The notes beneath the pieces are model-generated. The model did not search any database, was not told the origin of the DNA, and worked only from the letters and a program-made list of their open reading frames with translations. From NCBI GenBank assembly GCA_026260175.1, contig JAKCWW010000061.1:35219-99218 (forward strand): 64,000 nt of DNA, given 5' to 3'. The DNA is from Reticulitermes lucifugus (Eukaryota > Arthropoda > Insecta > Blattodea > Rhinotermitidae). Of this stretch, positions 1 to 12,300 are shown piece by piece (within the stretch, counting starts at the first letter, position 1; each line of letters opens with the position of its first letter). Made by a program: the position numbers and the translations under genes.

Positions 1-529
1 ATGGAAACAAGGAAAATGGTAAATACACTAAGAACAAAATTGTGCAAAACTTTAATTTGTGATAAAGCATTAAACCATTTATGCACCATCAGGACAGTTG
101 TGTCTTTCATGAATAAAAATCATGACCAAAAGTTTAAATTCATCGCCTGAAGGCCTTATCTAATTCTGGAAGCACTTTGAATGGAGATCTGGGGTCAAAA
201 TACTCATTTAAAGTAGGGTAAATATGTTGTACTGTCTACCTGAATCAAAGATATGAATACTTCATCAATTTCATAACAAGGAGTGCTGGGTAGAGCTCAT
301 AAACCTAACTGAACGGACTTCAGTCTTACCACATTAATATTCCGTGTCAATTTCTTTGCTGCTATTATTCACTGACTGAGAATAACTTCAAATTGATCCA
401 TGTCTATAATGATGCTGATAATAGTGATGAGATGGGAATTATTATTATTTTGTCTCGTCACAGGCTTTTTCTCCCTGGTACTTCTCTTGAACCAATGGTG
501 ATCCCCACCGCTCAGGCTTCAGGTTTCAG

Positions 530-530
<1 letters not shown>

Positions 531-569
<39 letters not shown>
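531..569. repeat. (TTA)n microsatellite
   Basis: About thirteen uninterrupted TTA units. They make a run of leucine codons in one frame, but nothing around them looks coding. Apart from this tract I recognise nothing in positions 1-729. Confidence 0.95.
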
Positions 570-570
<1 letters not shown>

Positions 571-729
571 ACACAAGTTGTACATTGTTTAACTATGTAA
601 TACAGTATGTGATTTCTTATCCTTAATTAAGTGGTACAGTGTCATTCTGCCTTACATGTTTCCAGGTCCCCCATGTTCTTATTACTCACTGCAGAAAATT
701 AAGAATTACAAGACTGGGACGGCTTCTAC

Positions 730-900
730 TGCAGAGGTCCAAAAATTTTACAAAAATCTAGGAGCCACCTCAAATTCTAGGTACCAGAAGGGTGTCATGA
801 AATAACTACCATATTAATGATCCACAAATATTAGGTGCCACTGCATAAAATTTAGTTGCCTGGGAGACCTGGTCCCCAGGATTGTGCACCCCTGGTCTAC
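730..900 (-). mobile_element. Dispersed repeat R1, copy 1
   Basis: Read on the minus strand this matches two other stretches in the window (2030-2180 and 51915-52100). It shares the order: a GGTGCACAA-type start, a CCAGG core, ACTAAATTTT, a GGCACCTAATATTTGTGG block and then a CTNCANATTTTTG-type end. The copies are diverged and indel-rich, so this is an old dispersed repeat. No reading frame, terminal inverted repeat or tRNA-like box is visible, so the class is unknown. Confidence 0.6.
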
Positions 901-951
901 TGGCATAACCATTAGACAAAATTCCATGAAAATCAATACAATGGTCCCAAA

Positions 952-970
952 ACACACACACACACACACA
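952..970. repeat. (CA)n microsatellite
   Basis: Perfect CA dinucleotide run. The rest of 901-2029 holds no recognisable gene or repeat. Confidence 0.9.
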
Positions 971-2029
971 GCATGGTGATCTTACAAACCACTTTTTCCT
1001 TATGGAAGGCAAGCAGGGTAATAACACAGTCCAAAGTTTTCTGATCAAAAGAGAAGCTGAAGACAAGCAAACTACCAGCAGGCTAAAATTTGACCAGCAG
1101 GTCAACTAACAAGAGATTAGGACACTATAATAAGAGGTATCTCTCTCACTCACGTTATGCACATGGAACAGTTCATACCGCTTGGTGACCTATGACAAAA
1201 ACGTTTTGATACTGGTTGATATGAACTGAACAAGGTACTGAGTGTATAAGAATTGACTTTTATAGACACCCCTAAGATACTCAATGTTATTTTTTTATTA
1301 TAAACATACAGCATTAACACTCTCTCTGCAACCCAGTGGCCCAGGAAGAGGTGAGGTGATTGTATGCATTCAATAAATTGCACACCTCAATCAAATTTCA
1401 ATACTTGTTCAAGAGTTTACATAGGAAGGTTCACCAATCTATTACAACTATGTGGAATCGGTTTGTTGTGAGTTTATGAGGGTAAGTATGAGGCACGTAC
1501 AAATGAAATCCACTCCAGAATCCTCAAAGGTTATGGTACTGCAAAAGTTATACAAATCACCACAAGCACTTAGACAGAGTCCAACTGATGCACAAGCTTG
1601 CTTGTCTTGTCTGTAAAGAATTCCTTGGGCTGCTGCCTAAACCACTGCACCACAACCTCCCACACAACGATGTATGATATGAATGAACAACCTCTTGAGG
1701 GATTTCTTTAACAATCCAAAGATGTGAGAATCGCATATCAGCAAGTCCAGGCTACATGCAGGATGTCTGAGCACCTCCTATCTCATGGCATTCAGTTGGT
1801 CCTGCAACCAGTAGGACACATGATGATGGGTATTGTCATGTGGTAACATGATACCCTTGGAGAGTTTACCCAGGCATTTACTCTTGATCTTGATACCACC
1901 ATTCTGAAGTGTTTGACAGTAACAGTTTGCAATGACTGTACCATCATGTGATTTGAAGTGCAGTAGCACAGGCCTCTGAATGTCCCTCTGGTCCTGTTTG
2001 GTAGGATTCACCACCTGGTACACCATCTT

Positions 2030-2180
2030 TAACAGGGATGCACAAATCCCAGGTGCCAGACAACCTGGGAGACTAAATTTTGTACGACACCTAACATTTG
2101 TGGGTTCTCGGTATGGAACTTACTTCCTGTCACCCTTTGGAGTTGGCTCTCAGAATTTTGAGAAAATTTGTGGACCCCTG
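2030..2180 (+). mobile_element. Dispersed repeat R1, copy 2
   Basis: Plus-strand copy of the R1 repeat. It has GATGCACAAATCCCAGG near its left end, then GACTAAATTTTGTA, ACATTTGTGGGTTCTCGG and AGAAAATTTGTGG, in the same order as copies 1 and 3. Positions 2181-2780 hold nothing I recognise. Confidence 0.65.
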
Positions 2181-2782
2181 ATCTTTAAGACGTGCCGTAA
2201 AATCATCTGTACTGGCTACTCACTCAGTCGACTGTACTGTTCTGCGCAAGTGTCTGCCAGTGTGTTTACTGAGTCAAATACGCAGCTGCGCCACCTATAC
2301 TGTCACAGCAGCAATTCAAATGATTTCAGTTGTAGATGGCTCACACAAAAATTGTGAAACCATACAAACATACTTAATGTACACAGAACAGATGAGTAAT
2401 ACTGATGTGAAGTTTACACCAGCAGGAATCACTCAACAACTCTGAAAGATCTCTGGCAACATGTCCACCACACAAATTGTTACGGGCTTTTTAACACAGC
2501 TTGGTCGAACTGTCACAGGTCACAATACTGCAAAGCTAATTTCACTTTGAACTATTTTATGTCACATTGTTTATCACTGCACTGAAATCTTTGAATTTCC
2601 CAGACTTTTTAACTAAACAAATGCACTTATAAGACAGAACAATGAGTATGTCCACTACAGACATTTCACCCTCCTATTTAAACAGAAAATATTGAAAATA
2701 AGTAACTGTATGACATTACTGTTGTGCTCTTTACTGACAGTGTCAGTTGTTAACATTATACAGTGTTGGTGATAGATAAACG

Positions 2783-2957
2783 AGTATGGGGCACTGGTGG
2801 AATAATACTGATGGTACAAAACCAAAGCACTTGGAAAAATACCTGTCCCAGTGCCACTCCGTCTACCAAAAATCCCAAATGGAATGGCCTGGGATTGAAC
2901 CTGGGCCTCCACACTGCAGGGCCGGCAACTCACTGCCTCAGCTATGACAGAGCCCTG
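2783..2957 (-). mobile_element. tRNA-headed SINE, family B
   Basis: On the minus strand the head reads like a tRNA gene: an A-box-like CTGAGGCAGTGAG, then a B-box GGTTCAATCCC, followed by a SINE body with GTGGCACTGGGACAGGT. The same body is present at 50048-50319 and, degraded, at 7093-7335. RNA polymerase III transcription is the family's usual route. The copy is 3' truncated or diverged and shows no clear target-site duplication. Confidence 0.75.
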
Positions 2958-2959
2958 TA

Positions 2960-4780
2960 AAATGTTTCCAAGCAAGTGAAGTTGCAAATATTTATACAGA
3001 CCTCTCCAAAAACTAAAATATCATGAAAATTCATTCAGTAATTCCTGTGCTGTTACATGTGTAAAGACAAATGAATGGAGAGGCAGCAATTTTAATAGAC
3101 ACTCTGCAGCGATGGAAATGTGCATAAAAGAAATTCATTACTGTGCATTACTGCAGTCAAAGTGTAATGCTGCACACTTCTCATATCATAACTGTCCCAT
3201 GCCAATAACAAGTATAACCCTGCTAAGCATTCCCACATGATTTCTCTTTGCACGGACAAAGAAAGTCTGACTACAAAGTTTTCCCTGCACTCAGTTCAAC
3301 ACATCATGATGATGTGAATGGGAGTGGAGATGTAATTCCACATATTCTTAACCTCAGCATTATATGGAGATTACTGATCAGCTTACATCCAGATCTCTCT
3401 GTACCTATGGAACGCTCCCTGGGTGCACCTCACAGCAACCAGTATGAATAGCGTTTAACAATAGTTGCTTGAATTTATCGGCAGTAAAATGACAGAAAAA
3501 GTGACGACATTCCACATTCACATTACATTCTGGGAAATGTACAACTCCAAAAATATATTCAGTAACAGAGACAGGTGGGACTATAAAATACATGTATGGG
3601 ACATAATGAGTGATTGTGGGCAAGTGTATATTGTTAAGTGGCTTGACGGTTCAAGTTGTATTTTTGAGGTGGGAATGGCTTCCTGACTGTGTGGGCAAAG
3701 CAGCGACATGCTAAAGCAAACAACAGCAAGGCAACACCAGTCTTCCCTAAGAGTTGTATGAAATGGTCCCATGACAAATTTTATACTAACAGTAACTCTT
3801 ATAAACCACCTTTAGCCACACAAATATTAAAGGTGACAATTTTCTTACTACTGTAGTCCCATCATTCTAAGGTCTGAACCTATAACAGTAAAAGTTTCAT
3901 ACCCCTATATTCTTAGGCCAAAACACACATCGCACTACCATTTCTACATAGAATAAAGTTTGGATGCATAACATAACTAGCAGAATAACTTTCACATAAA
4001 GACTACTCATACAAAATTGCCCTTGTTCACACGTCACAGAAATCTCAGGGCTGACAACCCAACATCAAGAATATCATACCTAAGCCTGTGGTTATTAATT
4101 GTCTACAGTTACCATTTAAAAAAGAAAAGAAACTACTCAAAAGGAACATGCTAGTGCACAGCTCCAGTTACGGAAATATAAACGATGGTAATAAACTTCC
4201 ATTTGCTTTAAATACGTCTTTGCAATGAAGTGCATCTATGCCATAACACCAAAAAGCTAAATTATTGAATATAACACCGGATGTCTGAATAGTATGCTCA
4301 CGTCAAATGCAACATGGTTTTGAGCTTATCTGACTGGGGGATAAATTAGGACGGAGTCCAACACGCTTATTTGTACTTATTAAATACAAAAGTGCTTCCT
4401 GCTTCTCATCACTTCCACACTATATCACACTGTCATTAAGAAAAATCAATCTCCATCACACTGACCTGTCATTTGTAACCCAAGTTACATTAACATTATT
4501 TCACTTTTAATAACCTCTACAACGATGTCGCACTATAATGAAATTCTAAAAAATATACTTTATGCTATGCCAGTTCTCAAAATCGCGTTATTACCACCCT
4601 CCTAATGTATTCAACGCTGAATGTTTTTGACATGACTAGTATAACCCTCGTATTAAAAAGGTTCTCGGTATGTCATTATTTGAGCTATTTCACTTTTGAT
4701 GAAATAATCGCATACTTTGGACTTCGATTATCAATCCTGCAGGTCTTTAAACAATATGAATAGATGAATATCGGCATTTT
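2960..4780. other. No recognisable feature
   Basis: Unique-looking AT-rich DNA. I looked on both strands for long frames, tRNA boxes, terminal inverted repeats and LINE or SINE similarity and saw none. Confidence 0.5.
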
Positions 4781-4789
4781 TTGCAAAAT

Positions 4790-5480
4790 ATAAGAAGCAG
4801 AAAGCACCAGCAGCCATGTTGAACCCGTATTAGGCCTAACCGACGTCACTGCTACTGAAGCTCTGCTGAGTAACTGCACTTACTACTTATTTTCATGCCT
4901 CCTAACGGAGGATTGGGAGGTTGCTTGTTACCCTCAGCAAAAGATGTTGTCCTTGGACGTCCACTCATCTCTAACGGTGCTCTACTTCATACACGTTCAT
5001 GAACTTCATAGATTTATCACATTTCTTGAGAACACCCTTGCACACGAAACATCGAACGGGGGCTGGTAGCCAGTGTAGAACCTTCCTATTATCCCTCTTT
5101 TACACGTTTACGACTCATGTGAATGCACTTGACAGTTGTTACTTAACAATATTGTACCTAATCACCTTTTAAGGGTTTCTACCAACCCCTTTTCCTAAAT
5201 TATTGGTATGTTACATTATATCAAAGCTACGACAAACTTCACCTCACCAACATTATTCGGATGCTTCAGACATTGACCTGTTCGGCCAACATCGGAACCA
5301 ACCACATAAAGATCCCGACGAACACGAAGGGATCCGAAAATGACGTCACTTAGCAACCTCTTACGTCTACTAACATGGCGGCTTACCCATGATGCGTATC
5401 GTAAACAATTGACGTTGTTCTCCCGCGCAAATACAGCAGGACTAAAATCATGCCCGAATCGGAGTTGGCCATGACTTTAC
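4790..5480. promoter_or_regulatory. Candidate CpG-bearing promoter region
   Basis: This stretch has more CpG than its surroundings and concentrates motifs typical of animal housekeeping promoters. There is a perfect palindromic CRE, TGACGTCA, at 5341-5348, a half-like GACGTCAC near 4842, and ATGGCGGC at 5375-5382, the core bound by YY1-type factors in other animals. No convincing first exon with a splice donor was found on either strand, so direction and target gene are unknown. Chance occurrence is possible. Confidence 0.25.
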
Positions 5481-6132
5481 CATAGAGAAAGTAAAACCAA
5501 AGCACACGTTATCGCTTGACAGCAGTTTTACCGCCGACATGCAGATAGCACATCTTGTTGGATTTCGCCGACTCTTGTCCCACTGCTAATTGGGTTGTCA
5601 TGTCAGCAAGTGTAGAGACAGTAGGGTCTGAAAATCTGCAGCTGATAGTACCTCAACAGCTGAGGGCATAGTAATTTTCATGGTAATCTTCAACGTTTCC
5701 ATTGTGTTTGAATGCCTATGATGCGAAACAAAATTGTCTCACGGTAAAACTGGAAACAAAGATGTGCGACGGTTGAAATGTAAACAATAATTTCTGTTTC
5801 GATTCAGCGTGTTTTATGAACAACCAATTCATGCACGGTCATAGATTTAGAAATAACAACACCTTTATCGATCATGGTTTATGTGCTGTGAGACAAACCC
5901 TAGAGATCTTGAAGAGCTTTCGTATCCCTTTGTAATATGTCATGAATAACATACAAACATACAAGTGTTATAACCAAAAAGGCCCATTCATAGATGTCAA
6001 GTTGATTATGAGATATGAAAAAGTGGCCGGAAGGGAAAATGACGGTTTATGGAAATTTCGGTATAATCAACTACATCTCTGCTGTAATGTTACAGGTATC
6101 AGCGCCAGCATTCTTGCCGGTGGAGCCTGCCT

Positions 6133-6425
6133 AGCGTAGTCGTAACAGTGGTTAAGCTAGGTCACAATTACAGAAGAATCGGGGTCTATTCCCGGCAGAG
6201 GCAAGACATTTTTATCTTTTCCGAGGCCTTCAAACGGCCCTGTGACCCACGCAGACTCCTGTTCAATGGGTACCGAGGTGCTCTTCCCTTGGGGTAAATC
6301 GGCCGAGGCGTGAAGCTGAACAAACCTCCATGTATTGCCGAAGTTAAAAATGAGTGAAGCTGTGTCTCATCTATTCCATATGCCTTCATTGCGTGCACAA
6401 GGACGACTTTATCTTTTACCTTCAT
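6133..6425 (+). mobile_element. SINE family C, near full length
   Basis: The head carries a B-box-like GGTCTATTCCC near 6182. The body follows the family order: GGCAGAGGCAAGAC, CAATGGGTACC, a CGGCCGAGGCGTGAAGCTGA block, TTAAAAATGAGTG, then the tail block TATGCCTTCATTGCGTGCAC. Complete relatives lie on the minus strand at 20195, 32976 and 43212. The copy is moderately diverged. It has no coding capacity; the small frames over it are chance. Confidence 0.85.
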
Positions 6426-7092
6426 CATTCCTGTGTCAAATGTCGAATACTCACTATCATTTCACGAGCAGGACAAATGGTTGCAGATACTTTTCAAATC
6501 TGGTTAGTAGAGACAAGATGTCTGCTGCAAAAGCTGGTAAGTGCTGCCATCTGGCCAGGTATAGATCAACTCGGATGGGATTGAGCGGTTAGTTTCGTGC
6601 GGTACAGCTAGTTCGTTTCGTGGCGGCAGCTTGAAAGGTTGTAGCGATAGGACGGACGATTTGTACATGTAGGTTATGTGTGAGTGAACGATATAGATAT
6701 TTGTGAACACCAACCAGACAGATGTTCTTCTGACTGGTATGTATTAATACTTCTCCTGTTATTTAAAATATTTCAATCGTTGTTCTTTACTTGGAAAAGT
6801 ACACTCTGAAAGTGTAATCCGAGGACAGGAAGCACGTGAAACCGACAAAAGTTACTTTTTAGGACGTGTTACGACGGAATGATCAATGGCATTACGTAAC
6901 TTCAGATGAGCTGTGCTCCTCTTAGTAAATCAGATTTAGAGATGACGTGACGTGTAGTGACTTTAAATAAAACTCCGATTTAGATAGCGTTATGTCACGT
7001 TGATCCGTGTAAATATAATGCGGTGCTATGTTATACATGTACGTATTTAGGATATTACTACGGTCCCTCTATGACATTTATGTATCTTTACT

Positions 7093-7335
7093 CCGTGGCC
7101 GTGCCTATTTCAGGTAGTTAGTCAGTTGCTTTTCACCGCGGAGACCCAGGTTCATTCGAAGGGCAGTTCACATAATTGTGGTAGACAAGTGGGACAGGTT
7201 TTTGTCCAAGTACATCGGTTTATCCCAGTAGTTATTATACCACCAATGCTAAGTATTCATTTGTGTGTGTCCGGAGGCCTATTAGATGGTGCAGCGCCAC
7301 AGACACATAATCCAAGCCGCATTATTGGAATAATA
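7093..7335 (+). mobile_element. SINE family B, old copy
   Basis: GTGGCCGTGCC at the left end, GTTAGTCAGTTGC, CACCGCGGAGACCCAGG and AAGTGGGACAGG match the copy at 50048 in order. The B-box is disrupted (CAGGTTCATTCG), and the body is diverged, so this is an old copy with no transcription potential. Confidence 0.7.
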
Positions 7336-7466
7336 GAAATATTAACTTGGCGAAAACAAATATCCTACCTTTCCCTCATCCGCCTGAAGAAATAAATTCG
7401 ACTCGTGTTAGTAGTACTTTATATATTACCGTCGAAAAAAAACAATTTTTATTTTATTCAACAATA

Positions 7467-7507
7467 CATACTAAATATTTCGGTCAGTACGACCATCTTC
7501 AGGCATG
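7467..7507 (-). ncRNA. Hammerhead-ribozyme-like motif 1
   Basis: Minus strand: flank CAUGC, box CUGAAGA, one unpaired U, stem II GGUC/GACC, box GAAA, a mutated short stem III, A at the cleavage position, then GUAUG. CAUGC and GUAUG pair over five positions (one G-U), giving stem I. Type I hammerhead order is complete; the unpaired base before stem II and the weak stem III make activity uncertain. Confidence 0.5.
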
Positions 7508-7574
7508 AATTTAGAAGCGAGTGGAATGCGTTAAAAATATATTGTATTCCACTTGGTTTTAAATTATGTACATT

Positions 7575-7615
7575 CATGCCTGAAGATGGTCGAATTGACC
7601 GAAACATGTAATATG
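7575..7615 (+). ncRNA. Hammerhead-ribozyme-like motif 2
   Basis: Inverted partner of motif 1. CUGAAGA at 7580-7586, an extra U, stem II GGUC/GACC, GAAAC at 7601-7605, self-complementary ACAUGU stem III and A at 7610. Stem I (CAUGC with AUAUG) has lost its first pair. Probably a decayed copy. Confidence 0.5.
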
Positions 7616-7800
7616 CTTTGTTGAATATAATAAAAATTATTCTATTTGACTGTAATATATAAATTACTATTAATTTTCACAACACAACGGGACGAATTCC
7701 TTCAGAATCGCCTTGTATTGCTTTGTTTCTATCGTGTGTAGTTATTTGTCATTTAAGCAAATTAACTATACTGAGGTTCGGTTACCCCAACTATTTTATT

Positions 7801-8590
7801 ACATCTGCATACTATTTTGGGCCCAGCTGGGCCTTTATCAAGGAGCTAGATACAAAATGACAAGTGGAAGCATCGAAAGTTCCCAGGTGTGATCGTGTAA
7901 AAATGATACACGCATTTATTTGAGATATAATTATAAAATCCTCTATTAAAACCATGTATTATATTTCAACCATTATCTCCACAAGGATGTTTGAAAGTAT
8001 TTCCTCAATAACCGTAAGAATAAGTGGCGTAGCTAGGCTTTTTGGCACCCGGGGCGAATAATCAGAGTGGTTGCCCTTAACAGAAATTATGACCTTTAAA
8101 AAATCGCCGTCGCTTTTCGAATTTCCTTTAGTTTTGCTTGATAATTAAAAATTTTGGAGCCCAGAAAAGGAAAATGTTTCATTCAAAACATTAATTTTGC
8201 CGCCCCTGTGACTTTGCCGCCCAGGGCGACCGCACCACTCCTCCCCCCCCCCCATCCCGCCAGCTACCCCACTAGTGAGAATGTGATACATCTTACTAGG
8301 TAGTCGGTTTAGGACCGGTGTTATGATACCCATATTACTTGACCAAGACACACGTCACTGTCGCTAATCTGTTTTAGAAGTAGCAGTTTTGTAATGAACC
8401 CTTTATGTGATCCTAACTTATTATTTTTAATTGTGAATTTATATTTTTATTTAAAATTAATATATGTGTCATTTTTACGTGATCATAATTGTGAAATCTG
8501 CTGCGCCCACTTGTCATTTTGTAACGAAATACGCTATATCTTGATGGCCCAGCTGGGCCCAAAACATGTTGGAGAGAGTAGCTGGGAGTT
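7801..8590. mobile_element. Widely spaced inverted hairpin pair containing a MITE
   Basis: The palindrome GGCCCAGCTGGGCC occurs at 7820-7833 and, inverted in context, at 8546-8559. Both copies have matching flanks (CCACTTGTCATTTTGTA on the outer side of the right arm is mirrored on the left). The right copy is followed by AAAACATGTTGG, resembling the GAAACATGT end of the hammerhead-like hairpins, and preceded by CTTGATG. I read this as another member of that group, later hit by the MITE at 8022-8274. Confidence 0.45.
8022..8274. mobile_element. hAT-type MITE, 253 bp
   Basis: Terminal inverted repeats AGTGGCGTAGCTAGG (left) and the complement of CCAGCTACCCCACT (right). The flanking 8-mers are GTAAGAAT (8014-8021) and GTGAGAAT (8275-8282), seven of eight identical, which fits the 8-bp duplication made by hAT transposases. 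There is no reading frame, so it would depend on a partner's transposase. A poly-C run lies inside near its right end. Confidence 0.7.
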
Positions 8591-8599
8591 TTCAACTTC

Positions 8600-10960
8600 A
8601 GCATAAAGAGTTAATTTGCTTGAGTGACGTATAAATTCGTGTTTGAATAATTTGGATATCGCTTTGCAAATTTTCACATTGCAGGTACAAAAAATGAGAT
8701 CCTCTCTTTAACATTCTATGAACAAGACACGCACCTAGGATTTTGGGGAGAGGGGGGTGGGACTTCACATCAGAGCCTCTTGAGAAATTTTTCGGGGAAG
8801 GTGTAAAAGGGCATGATTTTCCAGCTGTCATGTAATTTAAATATTAGTTTTTGTAATACATAAAATTAACGTCCAATTTCTTTCTGGGGGGGGGGAGGAA
8901 GCTCTACAAAGACAGTTGACCCAATGTTATGTGTTGTGTTCTGTATTATAGCGGATAATCAAACAGTGGAACAAAGGATTTAAATTCATTGATGCTGGTC
9001 AAGTGTTTGAATGTGTATCATATTATATTTTTATGTGGATTTGTTCTGAAAACATATTTTCTTTCAAATTAGGCAGTGGCGTAGCGGATATTGTGTTCTG
9101 ATCTTACGTTGCTTGAAGAGAGAAGAGCTTTAATGCGCCATGAAACCGTTTTATTTACGAATTATATTAGAAGGATACTCCCTTGTTTTAATAATTGCTA
9201 ACATTCCAGATTCCAAAATATGCCTTGCACCGTGCTTGTGTAGTGATGTATTTTAGCTATGGGAAGTACGTGGAATCTGTTAATTGTCAGAAATGTAAAT
9301 GCTTAGATTCCCTTACTGCTTTTGTTGGCATGCTCTCAGAGAAGTAGATAAATCGCTTTTGAGAAATGTTCCTTTGATTTCGTTAAATACATGATGTGAC
9401 CAATGAGTGCTATTTTAACACACTCGTTTGTCGCTGTCTTGTTTCAGCTCCTTAATTTTATCAGGCATTTAGCAGTGGAGTTGATTCAGTTACGTTTAAA
9501 ACGTGGGATAAGAAACGGCTTACACAATTTGATTTTGTCGATTCATTACTGTCGAAACAAACTCTTTATACCTCCTTTCAAACTACGTATATCCCAGAAC
9601 TCGTGCTCACAATAGAAAATTAATTAAGGCATAGTTTCTTGCGCTTTAAGTCTGGTGATTTGGCGAAGTGGAAGCTATATAGCTACAGGACTTTAGAGCA
9701 AGATTTTTTTTATATTCTACCGGCCTAAAGAAAAATTAAAAGTGCATTCTCGCTCAACTCCAAACATTTTTGTGTCCTTTCGGGTCAGGTGTTCAGTAAC
9801 CGAACTAGATAGGTACTGAAGGATGTTTAATAAGTATACGCAATCTTGTAGTAATCTGATCTGTCATCATCAAAAACATTTACAAGCTGAAGAGATTTTA
9901 AATTATGATGCTGCGAAGATGCTTGTAAAAGCGAGCAGGCCTCGACTAGTTCAGTACTGACGCCGGGCTTACGCAGTGTCGTATATTGCAAATCCTGTAG
10001 TTACATTTGTGTGACATAAGCAAATATAAGATGAAAAAACTTTCTTAAAACGGTGAATCGAAACATGGAGTTTAAAGCGTCTTGTGATTTCATTGAAAGA
10101 ATTTGCTCGTAAAGTGTATTAGAGGCACAAATCGGACGTTGCCTTTTAGTGAGCGAGAATTTCTGCTTCATATTCGGGGGGGGTTTAAGTTTTTGACGGC
10201 TATGCTAGTTGAGGGTTCTTTTTGTGTTTTTTGAGAGATGCCAGAATAAACGGCCCATCTCAAAATAAACAACGATATCTTCCTTCTACATTATTTAAAA
10301 TGTATTATTCATTTACTACCCTACAACACGACGCTCTATGTTATATAATCTGAGCTATTCAGAGAGTCGTTAAATAAAACATACATAAATAAATAAAATA
10401 CACGGAAAAGTAATAACTAATATAGAATTTGGACAAGCGTGTTTTAACCTGGGGTTCGCGTGTTGTGTAGATTCATCCAGCAGGAGAAAATTCTCTTTGT
10501 TGAGGCTTTAGCTACTCCAGGTCTGTTGTTCTTACTGCTAGGAAGGCTATTCTTCTTGTAACAAACTTGCACAGTGACGTTTAAAAGGCTTTTGCAGTTT
10601 AAAGGTGTCCATTTTATATATTACGACTTTAAATGTTGTCGTGATTTGTGCCAAAGCGGTCAGCAAATTGAGATAATTTTGGAGATGGGTTCTGCAGAGT
10701 TAGCCAGAATTTTTAAGGGATCCGCGTTACAAGGAAGTTTGAGAGAAACACTGTTGCTTTGTTTTAGGAGTTCTGGGTTCAGATTTTGGCACTCAGACCG
10801 GCTATCGTCATTGAGATCTTTCGTGTTCTTTCTCAGTTCTTCCAGGCAAGTGCCTTGATAATAGCTGAAACTGGCTCATGTCTGTCCTTTACACGCCCTA
10901 TTACATTCATTATTAATCAATAACTTTATCATTCGACACAAAATAATCCCAACTGCTGAC
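8600..10960. other. No recognisable gene
   Basis: Unique-looking DNA with short poly-G runs near 8886 and 10177. A GGCAGTGGCGTAGCGG stretch near 9073 resembles one hAT terminal repeat, but I see no partner end. Short frames here lack any recognisable domain. Confidence 0.45.
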
Positions 10961-10975
10961 AGCGTCATGAAATAA

Positions 10976-11075
10976 AGGATAGACAGATAGACATGTAGAC
11001 AGACAGACAGGCATGCACATAAACAGATAGGTTGGTAGACGCCGATAGATTATATAGATAGATACATAGATAACG
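10976..11075. repeat. Degenerate GACA/GATA tetranucleotide tract
   Basis: Repeated GATAGACA, GACAGACAGACAGG and GATAGATACATAGATA units, interrupted and decayed. Immediately right, AGTTCGAATCTC near 11092 looks like a B-box, but no A-box or SINE body could be matched. Confidence 0.75.
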
Positions 11076-11304
11076 CAACTAAAGGAACTAGTTCGAATCT
11101 CTGTCATGGCATTACTGTTAGGTGTTTTTGCGGTTAATATATATTGCCTGTACCGGTACAGGCAGAATCTGAAATATTCATTACCTCAAATAGCGCTGGG
11201 AGGAAGAGTGATAATACGAACTTCTATCCAAGCAAAGCTGACGAAGAGTCAAACTGTATTGTATTGATCTCTTCGATATAACATAAGTTTTCACTTCAGT
11301 AGAG

Positions 11305-11465
11305 GAGGCTTGGGAGAATATTTGGACATAAAAAGGAAGAAATAATAGGAGAAAGGAAAATACATAATAACAGACTTTAAATGTTGTACGCTTCACCAAA
11401 TATTGTTAGGGCGATGAACTCACAGGATGACATGGGCTGAGAATGTAGCTCGCGTGGGAGAAGTG
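11305..11465 (+). mobile_element. LINE C-terminal fragment
   Basis: Translates, with decay, to LRRLGRIFGHKKEEI, then LYASPNIVRAMNS and a remnant of the AGHVARMGE region. This is the order seen in the better copy at 16141. It is the C-terminal end of a common insect non-LTR retrotransposon ORF2, downstream of the reverse transcriptase. It is 5' truncated, as LINE copies usually are, and non-functional. Confidence 0.65.
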
Positions 11466-12147
11466 AGAAATTTGGTGGTTACTGATTAGAAATTTTACGA
11501 CGGCCAGTAATATATTGGCAATGCCTCAGACCTGGCCGCAGGATTTAGGTACTGCAGTTGCAGTTGCAGAATGCAACAGAAAATATTACACAATAAAATT
11601 CTCTTGGTACAAGAAACAAACTATTTATTGCATATTAAAGAATAGAACTTGACCTAATGCAAACCAAATTTTTCTGATCTCCGTGTTTGCTTGTCGCTTG
11701 TCCAGATGCACAGACGTGTGTGAGAGTCTGGTCCTTTATTCATGTTTGGTACAGTTCAGCTTACTGAAAGGCACATCACAGAATTATATTGACCCAAAAT
11801 ATGGCATAATTATTTCATTGCATTAACAGGGTTGCGAGGTTTTTACTGATTGCTTTAGCGGTTTCTGTAAACTCACTTCTTGATGGTCTCTTCCTCGTAC
11901 CGTAACAAATGACCAGAAGAGAGTGACAGCTCGTAGACAAGTATTCTAGTTGAAATTGAAAATGCCTTGTTCCGCAAGTGGAACAAGATTCCTTGACTTG
12001 AATCACAATGTTCATTTTGAGGGCCAAAGAAAAGAAGAGGGGAGCGGCGCAGTGTCACGGCTTTTGTTGGGACACTTTGCTGGCCGGGACGAATTGAGTG
12101 ATCTAAGCGAGTATGAGAAAATAATATTAAAAGGAGAGAGAGAGAGA

Positions 12148-12300
12148 GCATGAGGGTGTGGACCAGATTCATGTGGCTCAAAATGGGATCCAAGTTTGGG
12201 TTACTGTGAGCACAGCAATGAACATTCGGATGTCATGATTGGCGGGGAATTTCTTGATTAACTGAAAGACTGTCAGCTTCTGAAGACGGACGTTATGGAT
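12148..12300 (+). mobile_element. LINE 3' fragment
   Basis: TGGCTCAAAATGGGAT, TTACTGTGAGCACAGCAATG and TTCTTGATTAACTG correspond in order to the AQDRDRW, VNAVMN and following untranslated block of the LINE at 16141. Heavily decayed. Confidence 0.55.

Larger units (their letters stand above)
7430..7655. mobile_element. Short inverted-repeat element with two hammerhead-like hairpins
   Basis: Two arms of about 100 bp are inverted around a short centre (left about 7430-7525, right about 7540-7655). Each arm holds GCCTGAAGATGGTCG and a GACCGAAA box, facing outward. I infer inverted terminal repeats of a Penelope-like element with the centre lost. No reverse transcriptase is present. Confidence 0.55.

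Noticed and set aside
9073-9100. Left end of another hAT MITE (GGCAGTGGCGTAGCGG)
   Set aside because: No matching right terminus or 8-bp duplication could be found within a kilobase.
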